Under the pieces are notes generated by a model that was given only the letters and a program-made list of their open reading frames with translations, was not told where the DNA came from and ran no database searches. DNA of 64,000 nt. Origin: Acanthosepion pharaonis. Its lineage: Eukaryota; Mollusca; Cephalopoda; Sepiida; Sepiidae. The stretch is from positions 462,501 to 526,500 of the forward strand of contig CAHIKZ030000252.1 in NCBI GenBank assembly GCA_903632075.3. The letters are read 5' to 3'. How positions within the stretch are numbered: the stretch's first letter is position 1; each line of letters begins with the position of its first letter. This document shows positions 43,223 to 53,650 of the stretch, piece by piece. Position numbers and translations under genes: made by a program.

Positions 43223-43860
43223 CTAAAAGTGTGGATCGTACGTACATCGGCTGTCGGGCGCATCATGATTTAAATTTCTCTCGACCTCAAACTTTCTACC
43301 CTCTTTCTTTTCACCTCTCTCTCTTTCCATGTCTCTGTCATTGTATGACTTCAGCTTTCATTAAACAAGCAATATTTTAAATATTAAAACAAAAAATGCC
43401 ATATTTAAAAACATTTTCAAGTCAATATGATATAAAAATATTTCTTAGCATATTAAAACAATACAAAGTTAATCTTATTTAAAAAAAGAATTCTCTGTGA
43501 ATATGATTAAAATAACTACGCGTTGTTTATATAAGTTTATTTAAAGTGATACTTTTTACATATCTTGTGAGTATTTTTCTTAAAGCTCGTATTTTCTTGA
43601 TTTCAGATTGAAACTTGGAAATATTCCAACAGATTTCAGTGAGATCATTACTTTCCAAAATTAAAGTTTACAATAATAATTTACATATATGCAATAAATA
43701 AATAAAATAAAAAAAAAGAAAAGAAACCAGTTTATACTTGCCCCAATAGGATATGGATAGAGATTTCACAAGTAAATCTAGCCTCCAGGCATTGAAATGT
43801 CAATTTATCAAATTATGAAAGATCCAAATACATTTACTATCAAGGACAATTTCAGATTTA
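43218..43860. other. AT-rich spacer
   Basis: Nothing recognisable. Confidence 0.5.
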
Positions 43861-43862
43861 AG

Positions 43863-44045
43863 CTTACGGCCATATCATATAATGACAACGAAGTTAAGCA
43901 ACTTTGTGCTTAGTCAGTATTTAGATGGGTAATCGCTTGGGAATATCAGGTGCTGGATGTGTTGGTGGTATAATGGATAATGGCTTGGAATAGTTAATCG
44001 GAGAGCTGAGTTCTAGTAGGGTTCGTTATTTTCCCTTACACTTCA
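43863..44045 (+). mobile_element. 5S rRNA-tRNA chimeric SINE, copy 2
   Basis: The head covers nearly the whole of 5S rRNA with an internal deletion: cttacggccatatcat (5' end, cf. tctacggccataccac), aagttaagca (A box region), gtcagtatttagatgggta (intermediate element) and gggaatatcaggtgctg (C box and 3' end). A tRNA-like part follows (ggtggtataatggataatgg; GAGTTCTAGTAGGGTTCG near 44010). Two copies with the same order argue for a real chimeric family. Confidence 0.8.
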
Positions 44046-44331
44046 GAAAACAGGAAAAATAATGTTTAGGTAAGAGGACAACTAATTTAAAATTTGGTTA
44101 TATTGGTGAATCTGGCAACATTGTGTCGTTTAAATCCGAATACAAGTCTTGTAGGACAAAAATCACCATGAATTAGTAGATAGGAAAATATAGTCCCATT
44201 GGTGGAGTTTATACCCATCTCCACAATTATCTTCTCGGAAGTTACCCTCTTTTTTCGAGCTGGGTCATACCATTCTGCAGCGGACATAATCGATCTATTT
44301 TAAGCACCGTCGAGGAAAGCTTTAATAGTCG
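44046..44331. other. Spacer
   Basis: A 66-codon minus-strand frame without recognisable motif. Confidence 0.4.
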
Positions 44332-44400
44332 CTAAAAAAAAAAAAGAGAGAGAGAGGAGAGAGAGAGAGTCATATTATAAAAATAAAAAAATAAAAAAAG
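44332..44400. repeat. (A)n/(GA)n/(AAAAT)n low-complexity run
   Basis: A run of A, then GA units, then AAAAAT units. Confidence 0.9.
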
Positions 44401-44426
44401 AGAATTTCCTGAAAAAGGAGAGAAAC

Positions 44427-44624
44427 TTAAAGGTGAGAAGGATTCAATCTTTCGACGCGAAATTGAAATAGATGAGTGTCATCCCTGGAGATTCCATCTC
44501 TAATGCAGTAGCTTTCCATTGCACCAAAACGGAAGGGCAGTAGCTCGTCCAAATACCTGAGTGGCATAGACCGGGTATAATAGGCATTTCTGCTTCTACC
44601 CACAAGTTCGCGAGAGGAGCCCAA
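44427..44624 (-). pseudogene. Unassigned 65-codon frame beside LINE scraps
   Basis: Contains FGAMESYCIRDGISRDDTHLF and QFRVERLNPSHL. The last part could be a LINE C-terminal block (L..FK.RV), but the match is weak. Lies just downstream of the RTE-like scrap at 44636. Confidence 0.25.
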
Positions 44625-44635
44625 TTCTCTTTTTT

Positions 44636-44836
44636 TTATGTGCCGTGTCCTTTCAGGACGTAGGCGATCATAGCTCTCAACTTTCCTTTATCCCTTGTAG
44701 CTCTCAATAAGTTTCGTCCCTCTGCCACCTCCCCTAGATCACGTTCTTTTATCCACTTGCCAGCCATGCAGCCCGCCAGGTATATCATGCGTAGAGCCCC
44801 GTAATAAACCGATTTTCGTTTCCTATATTTTGACAC
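44636..44836 (-). pseudogene. RTE/BovB-like LINE C-terminal end
   Basis: 66-residue frame: AGKWIKERDLGEVAEGRNLL then RATRDKGKLRAMIAYVLKGH and GT, then stop at 44636. It is the family's terminal block with W changed to L in the (L)WRAMI motif. The companion at 63.5 kb shares the upstream ERDLGE.AEG.NLLRA. Confidence 0.85.
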
Positions 44837-44869
44837 ACAATATCTTTAAAGATTTTAATTATAAAAAAA

Positions 44870-45060
44870 TCATGTTTTTTTATAGTCCTGATCTGGCATC
44901 TAAGCTAACATCGCTATCCCACAGACGTGCCATGTCCTACCTGTCTCTTTTACAAGTATTTTTCCGGCAACTGTTCCGACGAGCTACTTTCACTAGTTCC
45001 CTGACTACAAGAATTTAAATGAGTTACCAGGCTGGCATCTCAGTCCCACCATTTCACTGT
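44870..45060 (+). pseudogene. Jockey/CR1-type LINE C-terminal scrap
   Basis: Frame with SPDLASKLTSLSHRRAMSYL then SLLQVF and, after a shift, CSDELLSLVP-like sequence. Equivalent to the SHRRAVASLCLF block at 8.6 and 58.7 kb. It stops abruptly near 45060 where a different LINE begins. Confidence 0.75.
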
Positions 45061-45170
45061 CAACAATAACAAAAATACAAAATTTATTAACAGCGGGAAA
45101 GACGGAAAATTGTGGAGAGGCATAATCGTCTATGTCTTAAAGGGCCAAAACATATGAAAGAAGAAGAAAA
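45061..45170 (+). pseudogene. RTE/BovB-like LINE C-terminal scrap
   Basis: NTKFINSGKDGKLWRGIIVY then VLKGQNI and stop at 45158; the terminal block of the family. The A/G-rich tail (aaagaagaagaaaa) follows. Confidence 0.75.
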
Positions 45171-45424
45171 AATACCTTATGAAAATCATTTCTGTTGATT
45201 CATTTGCGAATGTCAAATTTTTGCCAGGTTATTTAATGTCGGATATTACAACCATTGATAATGGAATTGACTACTCTGTACTAATGGTATTGTCTGTAGA
45301 CATTACCCTCACTCGGCGGTGCCCTTGAATATAGAGTGATATTTGTATTATGCTAAATGTACACTTTTAAATTATAATCTATCAATCTAAGGAAGGATTA
45401 CAGACCACCAATCAATAGTAACGT
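45171..45424. other. Spacer
   Basis: Nothing recognisable. Confidence 0.5.
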
Positions 45425-45569
45425 GAAGTTATCCAGGGATATCTACTACATTTGAAGTTATCCAGGGATATCCTCTACTTTTGAAGTTATCCAGGGATAT
45501 CTACTACATTTGAAGTAATCCAGGGATATCTACTACTTTTGAAGTTATCAAGGATATCTACTACATTTA
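45425..45569. repeat. 29-bp minisatellite, five units
   Basis: Unit gaagttatccagggatatct plus actacattt, repeated five times with single-base changes. Confidence 0.95.
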
Positions 45570-46033
45570 TTGTTAAATGGTGATTAAACTTTCATGGCCA
45601 CCGTAAAATGCGATATTAATTTTAAAAATCTGGTATTAATTATACATTTCTAATAGGAAAACGATTTTTATTTTAGGGTTCTGATAAGTTATAGAACTAT
45701 TTTTTATAAAACGTCGGTATAAATTATAGATTTCTACCTGTGAAACGATAATGCCCACCATGCCCGAAATAGGACGGTGGGCATTATTGTGTTAATATTA
45801 TGCATAAATCTGATTTTGTTCCTCCACGAATGATTAAATCCAGCCACTTCGTGAAAGAGGATGTTAAAATAGAAAATATCGTTAATATTGCACGTATAAA
45901 CTTGCAGTATTTAATAGGAATTTAGTAATTGAGCGACTGAATAAACCACATATAATCTCTATATTTCATATTTACAAGGATGAGATAAAAATTTAATGAA
46001 ATTGTTGTAATAGGAGGCGAATCTTTTTAATAA
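45570..46033. other. Spacer
   Basis: A small inverted repeat flanks 45750-45790 (aatgcccaccatgcccgaaa / gacggtgggcatt), a possible hairpin of about 11 bp. Otherwise nothing. Confidence 0.5.
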
Positions 46034-46390
46034 TTTCACCCCATTCAAGTTGATAATGCCAGTAAGACACAGGGGGTTACAAGGGGTGAAAACGCATAAG
46101 AAGTAGGGAGAACGGAACAGGATTCAGGATGACAGAAAGTAGCGATTGAGTTGCATTTAAATTTTTGAAGATTGTAGATGGCAGGGATGCAAAAAATCGT
46201 AATGAAGTTCCACAGGCGCGAAGTACGAGAAAATAAATTATTAGATTAGAACCGACGGTTGAGTCTAGCTATTTCAACATTAAGATAGCGGGACTTAGTT
46301 GCCAATCTTAGTAACACGCCTAAATTCATGCATTCGAGGCACTAAGGAAAATAGCCCATCAGAAGAATTGCGATGAAAATATTTCTCAAT
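46034..46390 (-). mobile_element. Jockey/CR1-type LINE 3' fragment
   Basis: Plus-strand atttcaccccattcaag, 'gccagtaagacacaggggg', 'gattgagttgcatttaaat' and 'atagcccatcagaagaatt' align with 8210-8590. No open coding part remains. Confidence 0.75.
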
Positions 46391-47435
46391 GAAATTATTC
46401 GATATTTTGTACAGATATAAAAGCTTGTGATTTTGTTGGGGTAAACCCTTTTACAGTATAATGAACTCCTTCTCCTCTTAGAAATACAAACTTCGAGAGT
46501 CGGATGAGAGAGTGTAAAGTAGAGTGAAGTAATAGACGCAGTGCTAATCGACTTATTACTAACACTATTGTTTTGTATATATCTTCAATATACTTTTTCA
46601 ACCTACCTTTGTCTTCCGTGTCTTTCTTTCTGGCCCCTAAACAGGCCACAATAGATATTTAATTATCTCATTTTTCCCAGATATATGAATAAATGAACAC
46701 TTGAAATTAGCCGTCCGGTTGAAAGTCCACCAGGAGCAAAGAACAACAATCAAATACATTGTTGCCGAAAGAGAAACCCGTATAAACATTCACACACAGA
46801 CACACACACACAGACACACACCCTTTTATCTCGTTGATCAAATGAAATAGGCATTGATGAGCAAACATTATGGTGGTGATGAAGAAGTGGAAACTGCGGT
46901 AAGGAATTGGCTGCATTAGCTGCCAGGTGACTTTTACGAAGCTGGTATACATGCTCTCGTTCTACCATTGAAAGATGTGGCGACTATGTTGAGAAGTAGA
47001 GGTGTGAACCTGTGATGTATGGCTCTATCTTCATGTACGATATGTTTGAATAGTTTTTCTGATAGAATAAAACAAATTGCACTAATTTTTTTGACTCAAC
47101 CTAGTATATTCTCTGATTTCGGAATGGAAAACTTATTCATCACAAGTTAATGATTAACTTGGATATATGTATTTCGATTTAGAACAAAATTCTTTACCGT
47201 GATCTAGCCTACGAATACACTGAAGATGTTGCTCATTGAAGATCTTACTAACTGGACAATTTTTCAGCTGGTCCGATAAACAGTCACCAGCAACGTCGGT
47301 TTGATTCCATGAGAGAGAAGACGAGCATTTGGGTCGATATTAAACAAGTGACCATTTTACTTTCCAATCCTGTTTTTTGTATGCCTTACCAAACTGAATA
47401 ACAAACATGTATGTGTCTCTAACTTCGCTCTCATT
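46391..47435. other. Spacer with a short (CA)n
   Basis: (CACA)n with GA interruptions at 46790-46822; 80-codon frames here have no recognisable motif. Confidence 0.45.
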
Positions 47436-47980
47436 ATTCTTTGGTTTATTATTTATTCCAAACTTCTGCCTGCATTTTATAAATTCCTGCCTTTTCGCTT
47501 AAAATTTTATCAATGGAATTATTTAAAAATTGTTTTAGTCTCTCTTTCTCATATTTTCATCGCCTTCTCTCTATTCAATTCTAAACCAGTTTATCGTATG
47601 CTATTCCCTCTCCCTCTTTTGCTCAATTCAGCTAAACTCACTCCTTCACAACGCCTTATTCGTCCTCGCAAAAACGTTATATTCTATCAATCTGTCATTA
47701 TCTAGTTAATTTCTATCGACTCTTGCCCGTTAACCAAGCTGTTATTTGTTTCACTCTCATATCTTTCAAAATCTTCATAAAGCTGAAATTGCTCTCAAAC
47801 ATTTCAGATAGTTTTTTTTCCTCTAAAAATGTTTTAACGGCTTATTCTATAATTCTTGAGGTTGCCTTACACTCTCTTTTTATTATTTCTTTCCCCCTCT
47901 CTGTCTTCACACACTCTCCTATTGCTTCTTCTAATCTGTCTCTCAGTCTTTCTCCTAATATGATTATGGGTAATAATAGC
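47436..47980. other. Pyrimidine-rich tract (plus strand)
   Basis: Mostly C and T (e.g. tctctttctcatattttcat, tccctctccctcttttgc). Low in G. A 94-codon frame at 47723-48007 is Ser/Leu/Phe-rich low complexity. Confidence 0.7.
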
Positions 47981-48205
47981 CGCCAACGACGACGTGGCCT
48001 GCGCTGAAGCGGTTTTGTGGCGCAGTGCGTCGCTGTATCGAATGGTGATAGACTCCCCGCTCTTTGGACATGTTTATACTGTCCTAATACACCTTAACCC
48101 GATTACGGCGTGTCGCCAGAGACCAGCGGTCGCCTTTGCGTGTCACTTATGACATCGTTATATCTGCGCATGTCACTTTTCTGCAGCCGGCGTATTTCAT
48201 ACGTC
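47981..48205. promoter_or_regulatory. CpG-rich stretch at a strand-asymmetry switch
   Basis: About 220 bp with roughly 20 CpG (e.g. cgccaacgacgacgtgg, ggcgcagtgcgtcgctg, acggcgtgtcgccag), far above the AT-rich surroundings. It separates the pyrimidine-rich tract from the purine-rich tract. This could be a promoter or unmethylated island, or an old SINE (TGGCGCAGTGCG resembles a tRNA A box). No exon is visible. Function is inference. Confidence 0.4.
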
Positions 48206-48341
48206 AATTATCAAACAGGGAAGGAGCAGCGCCTTGTGGAGGGAGGGGCGAAAGAAAAAGGCGGGGAAAACGGGATGGGGAGCAGATTTGCTGAGGAAAA
48301 AATAAGAGGGTGAGAAGAGAAACGGTAGAGTGAGGGAAAGT

Positions 48342-48396
<55 letters not shown>

Positions 48397-49850
48397 TACC
48401 AAGAGAAAAGTGTGATTTAAAATGAAGGCAAATGAGAAAAAAAGAAAGGAAATGGAAGACAACGTAACAGAAAAGAAAGTTTTTCTTTTCTTTCTTCTTT
48501 TTTTTAGTAAGCAAGAAGCAAATAAAAAGATGAGAAATAAATAGAACTATACGAAAGGCGAAAAGGAAGAGGAAAATCAGAAAAAAAAAATGACATCTAC
48601 AAAATGAGGAAGATGACAATAAATCAAGGAAATGGATAAACGAAATCTTAATAGGAGGGAATAAAAAAAAGAAAGAAAGAAACGCTGGAATGCAAAGTGG
48701 ACAGAATTGGCAAATGGAAGATAGATATGGAAGAGTGATAGGAGAAAAAAGAATGAATAACGTGGCGAAAATTGTAATTGAAGAGAAAAATGAATGAAAA
48801 ATTGCAAAAGAAAAAAAAATTGCAGCAAAAGACCCTTATTAAAAACAAACGAAATATTAGCATTATGAAGTATCAGAGAAAAAGTGAGAAAAAAAGAAAC
48901 GAAAGAAAACGTTAAAAATAAATATGAATAGAACATGAAGACATCTAAATAAAATGGCAGCACAAATGAACGAAAGAAGGAAAATAAAAGCAACAATGTT
49001 TAGAAAATGGAAGATATTTATTTTTCATTCGTTTTCTCAATGAATGGAAAGAAGGAAGTTCGAAAGGTGGGATATTTATAAAGACTATAAATGTAGAGAT
49101 GAAGCGATTAAGAATGAATTTAAAGAATGAAAATATAAGCAGTGATTAAAAAGTGAATGAAAAATGAAGAATTTGTGAGAGAACAAAAGGGAGATAAAAA
49201 GAAAAAGAGTAAAAAGAAAAGGAAATCAATATAATTAAAAAAAATAAATGGATAAAAAATAAAGGAATATCTACGAAGAGTCATTTCATAAACTGAATGA
49301 AAAAAATACTAAAATATAAATGCAAGAAAAATGAGAATGAAAGCGATAGAAAATGTAAAAGAAAGAAAAGATGAACAGGCCAAGAACTAAAAATAAATTA
49401 GAATTTAAAAAAAAAAAAGAAGAAATTATAAATAATCTAAAGCGGTAAAAATATATATAAAGGGTGAAGAACGCGCTTAAAGGCAGCGACAGAAGTTTGT
49501 GGAAAAATTGAATGAAAAGCGAGCGTAAAGAAAGTTTGGAATGCGTGTGACCGTTCGATTGATCTGTCAGTCGAAAGAATTCAGGAATGAGGGAATAAGA
49601 TGATGAGAAAAGAAAAAAAAAATGGAAAAAAAAAAAGATTAAAAGAAAAAGAATGTCCCATCAGAAAACAAACGAAATAAAATGAAAATTGGGATCTCGG
49701 TGAGGCAAAGAAGAAACAGGCAGAAAGTTTGGCGGGAGGATTAGAATATTGGCAAGTGAGGAAACGAAACGAAAAAAAAAAAAAAGAAAAAAAAGAAAAA
49801 CCAAGAAGAAGGAAGAAATGTTCCAGATATGCTGTTTATGGATTTATTTT
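48206..49850. other. Purine-rich tract, about 1.6 kb
   Basis: The plus strand is overwhelmingly A and G (gaaa, gaaag, aatgaaaa units), broken only by short T/C runs near 48480-48506 and 49016-49040. It includes (GA)n at 48342-48392. Several minus-strand frames up to 139 codons translate to Phe/Leu/Ser low complexity and are not genes. Confidence 0.9.
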
Positions 49851-50229
49851 TCTTTGCGTTTTAGCATCGGGCCTTTTCTAGTGGTTCGTTGAGCCTAATC
49901 AAGCATCGACGTATGTGAAACAAAGGGTTTTTTTTTCCTGGTCGATTTTGAGATCTAGTTAGCATGTTGATGGCTGTTATAACTCAAAAACAAAAACAGC
50001 AACCGTGTAGTCGAGAAAATTAAAAGTGGTAGTGGCAATGGTGACACTGACAACAGCCACTTGCATTCAACATGGTGGACAAAGGGATGCAATAAGAAAA
50101 TGAAGAGAATGCAGGCTCTCGTTATTCTAATGATAATGTTGAAGTTTATATTGATAAAGATTATGCATAAATATCGATCTTAGCATCTTTTAAAGAATTA
50201 AAATAGTTTTGCAAAAGAGGACACTGTGG
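49851..50229. other. Spacer
   Basis: Nothing recognisable. Confidence 0.5.
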
Positions 50230-50244
50230 GATAGAATCCATGGG

Positions 50245-50276
<32 letters not shown>

Positions 50277-50542
50277 CAACAACAACATTAACAGCAACAA
50301 CAACAATAACAATAATAATAATAATAATAATAATAGTAATAATAATAATAATATGCCTCAAGGAGATACAAAAAATTGTTCTGACATGTACAGCCCACAC
50401 TTTAAGAAGGGCTTTATCTATGTATTTTTTTTTTTTTGTCAGTTTTGATGCCATTTCTAACCTTAAGTCCCTGGGCGGGACCCGGAAAGAAATGTGTAAA
50501 CGCCAGAAATCAAAGAAAATAATAATAATAATAATAATAATA

Positions 50543-51590
50543 AGGTCTTATTCAGCTAGAATTGTCATACAAGACAACAACTATTGGCTTACTAACTTAC
50601 ATGGAAACAACAAATGACTGGATGATAAAATTAGTGAAACAACATGAAAACAGAAAGAAAAAATATTCAATAATAAAAGAAGGCAGTAAATACAAACAAC
50701 ATTTACATTTAGTAGATTCTGTAGTAAATCAAAACAGAAGCCAAGAACCAACTATTGCAGCAAAAGATATGAAAAAAGAAAGCCAAGGATAAAGCCCTTG
50801 AACAGATGAAACAACGCTGGCAAGACAAACCTCTGCATGGCCAATATCCAGAACGTGCAAATAAACCCAATGTTGATAAAGTTAATACTCATCGATGGTT
50901 ACGAGCATCTGGATTAAAGTCTGAAACTGAAGGTTTTATTCTTGCAGCGCAAGACCAGAGTCTTTTCACTAGGAATTTTCAGGCAAATATCATACATAAT
51001 AATGTGGATCAAAATGCAGGTTCTGTGACAAATACCAAGAAACAATAGACCATCTAATCTCAGGATGTTCTTGCCCCAAATGAATATAAAAAATCGTCAC
51101 GATAGAGTGGGGCAATACTTACACTGGACAATGTGCAAACACTTTGGAAAATGTGTAAGCAAACACTGGTATGAACATCGGCCAGCGCCGGTTACAGAAA
51201 TAGAAGATGTCACCATTCTATGGGATTATACCATCCACACAGACAGAAAAATTGAAGCAAATAGGCCGGACATTATTTCAAAAACCAGAAAGAAAAATTT
51301 TGCCTACTAATTGATATGGCTTGTCCAGCGGATTGTAACATAGCAACCAAGGAATTTGAAAAACTATCAAAAAACCTGGAAATTGAAATAGAAAAAAATG
51401 GAAATTGAAAACAAGAATAATACCAGTTTACTTGGAATTATAAAAAATGGAACAAAACAACACATTGAAAGAATCCCCTGAAACCCCAGCTTAAGAGACA
51501 TACAGAAAATTGTCTTACACAGCACACACACTAAGGAGAACTTTGTCTATGTAACGCTAGCAACTTCATCGGAAAAAAAAAAAAAAAAAA
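50543..51590 (+). pseudogene. R2-like LINE, best-preserved C-terminal half
   Basis: Blocks in order: SYKTTTIGLLTYMETTNDWM and IKLVKQHENRKKKYS (50562-50792); HRWLRASGLKSETEGFILAA with QDQSLFTRNFQANI (50806-51048); then, shifted, CRFCDKYQETIDHLISGC, a Cys2-His-Cys knuckle; NRHDRVGQYLHWTMCKHFGK, KHWYEHRPAPVTEIEDVTIL and TDRKIEANRPDII (51065-51310); then IDMACPADCNIATKEFEKLS. The R..H, RPD and ID(M/V) series after a CCHC knuckle resembles the restriction-like endonuclease of R2-group LINEs (inference). Two or three frameshifts. Confidence 0.82.
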
Positions 51591-51812
51591 AAAATTAACA
51601 TGAAATGTAATAACAACACGACCTGCCTTAGGTCTTTTCCGCAGAAATAATGTGTCCATAACAGAAATCGAATGATGATGATAATAATAATAATAATAGT
51701 AACAACAATAACAACAGCAACAACAATAATAATAATAATAATATTAACAACAACAATAACAATAATAACAACAATGATAATAATAATAATAATAGTAATA
51801 ATAATAATAATA

Positions 51813-52244
51813 GAGAACAATTAAAGTTAACCATTCATACATTGTTATTAGAGACCGCAAACAAATAAAAGTGCTTCTTTATTGATATGGCGGTCCCTGC
51901 AGACTGCAATGTGTCTTTGAAGATCTTTAAAAAGGACCTTGAAAATGAAATCTCAAAAATATGGCACATGCGAACATCAATAATCCCTGTTGTAGTTGTG
52001 GGCCCTGGGATTGGTTGGGAAAGATTCTAGTAGACTCAATGAAGGGATTCCTGGAAGCCCATGCCTTAAAGAAATACAAAAAAAAATTATTCTCACGAGT
52101 ACAGCCCATGCTTTACGAAGGGCTTCATCAATGTAAAATATGTTTGTGTGTGTGTTTGGGGGGGTTAATTGGTCAGTGGAAAATGTCATGATGCCATTTC
52201 TAACCTTAGGTCTCTGTGTACACACCAGAAATCAAATGATATAA
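51813..52244 (+). pseudogene. R2-like LINE C-terminal end
   Basis: Frames give IDMAVPADCNVSLKIFKKDL with ENEISKIWHMRTSIIPVVVV and, after a shift, SPCFTKGFI; then a 3' UTR with 'gccatttctaaccttagg' and the (AAT)n tail. Starts immediately after the previous (AAT)n. Confidence 0.8.
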
Positions 52245-52292
<48 letters not shown>

Positions 52293-52294
52293 CG

Positions 52295-52822
52295 GTATTA
52301 AATTATCTTCGCAGACCAACGTATGAATCAAAATATTTGAAGAATTAAAAAAGTCTATGCCTCAAATTATAATAACTCCTCACTTAGCAAGTAAAAAGAA
52401 AAAAAATGATTTCAACGAATGCATTTACTGATTTATCTTTAGAGCGTAAACATTTAATAGGAGTAGATTGGTAGGTTCGGTCTTTTGAGTAGTAGTAGAG
52501 ATATATCCCATGTTTCCTATTTAGGATTGGGTTTCCGGTTCCGTCATATATCTTGTTATTCACTTTCATTCTCAGTATTTTAGTAGAATTATCGCCTTGC
52601 TTGATTAAAAAATAAATCTGTAATGGATAGTTATTAAGCAAAGAAATAAAATCAAATTAAAATGAAACCATTACTATTTCCAGATATTTACTTGAAACCT
52701 TTATCCTGTTCCTGGTATATTTTTTACTCAATTATCTAACATTTCGATATTTGTGTTTGCTTATTATGTACGACTTTTTTATAATTCATCTTCCTATCTA
52801 ACTAATGTTCTTTTTTTAACTC

Positions 52823-52825
<3 letters not shown>
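52295..52825. other. Spacer
   Basis: Nothing recognisable; an 85-codon minus frame (52384-52641) has no motif. Confidence 0.45.
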
Positions 52826-52876
<51 letters not shown>

Positions 52877-53036
52877 TGTCCTTCGAATGGAAAGATGACG
52901 TGTCGTTTCTGCCTCTGATCTGCGAACTAGGAGGTGGATCGACAACCCCGAGCTGGAGGCGCAGGGCCTGAACAGTGGGGCACTGAAAGTCTGTTGTCGT
53001 ATTCACTGCTGACGATGCCCTGTGCGTTGATCTCGT

Positions 53037-53082
<46 letters not shown>
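52826..53082. repeat. Two (TA)n arrays around a GC-richer insert
   Basis: (TA)n at 52826-52872 and 53040-53082; the 167 bp between (gatcgacaaccccgagctgg...gccctgtgcgttgatctcgt) are GC-richer and may be a SINE fragment. Confidence 0.85.
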
Positions 53083-53086
<4 letters not shown>

Positions 53087-53159
53087 CCGTTAGATTTTGG
53101 GGTCCTTCTAAAACACGTAATAGAGGAAGTATTTATATACGTGCATTATATATAATCCG

Positions 53160-53650
53160 AATGTTGTCATACACATGGGGGCTGGTGATGATAAATTCCA
53201 AACGTTTATATAATCTCCCTGGGATTGAAGGTGGGCAACTGGTTGTTCATAACCAGCTGTTTCGTGTATATGGAGCTTGTCTACCCGGGACGGCTAGAGG
53301 AAAGGGTACCCTGATTTGGAATCTTCTCTACCTTGCCGTCATACCCCAAATCGCAAAAGACTATGGAAGTAAACCAAGACAGAATATCCGGACTGAAGCC
53401 CCTAAAGCGGTTGGCTGTCAATACTGGCAGCTTTTCTGCAACTGCTGTAGCCAAGCCGCATAATGCCCGGTATTTCGTTGTTGGTACAGCCGAGAGGTGG
53501 GGGTCATGGACTTGGCATCGTACGGCCTCCATCGCCCGAGTATTATGCCTGGAGTGTTCACGCCAGTTTTACCACCAAAGGAGTGAATTTTGAGCAAACA
53601 AGCCGCTACCTTTATCTCGCGAGATACACGGATGGCTATTATTAATCTTG
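53160..53650. other. GC-richer unclassified block
   Basis: About 490 bp, visibly richer in GC than its flanks, with 60-100 codon frames on both strands (e.g. plus 53161-53463, minus 53281-53532 containing RFRGFSPDILSWFTSIVF). No frame carries a motif I know. Could be a transposon or SINE relic, or a host exon. Confidence 0.3.

Larger units (their letters stand above)
50230..52294 (+). mobile_element. Second chain of truncated R2-like LINE copies
   Basis: Plus strand. (AAT)n/(AAC)n at 50245-50352, copy 50353-50516, (AAT)n 50517-50542, copy 50543-about 51590, (AAT)n/(AAC)n 51674-51812, copy 51813-52244, (AAT)n 52245-52294. Each copy ends in the 3' UTR ending aaatgtgtaaacgccagaaa then tcaaagaaaa, directly before (AAT)n. 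Mirror image of the chain at 36.1-38.0 kb. Confidence 0.9.

Noticed and set aside
43863..44045. Functional 5S rRNA gene
   Set aside because: Internal deletion, many substitutions and a tRNA-like continuation show a SINE.
48003..48060. tRNA gene (TGGCGCAGTGCG resembles an A box)
   Set aside because: No B box at a proper distance and no cloverleaf could be drawn.
48211..48996. Phe/Leu/Ser-rich minus-strand frames of up to 139 codons, resembling membrane proteins
   Set aside because: Hydrophobicity comes from a purine-rich low-complexity tract read in reverse; no start context, no conserved motif.
50161..50454. Poly-Asn and poly-Ile frames
   Set aside because: Translated (AAT)n/(ATT)n LINE tails.
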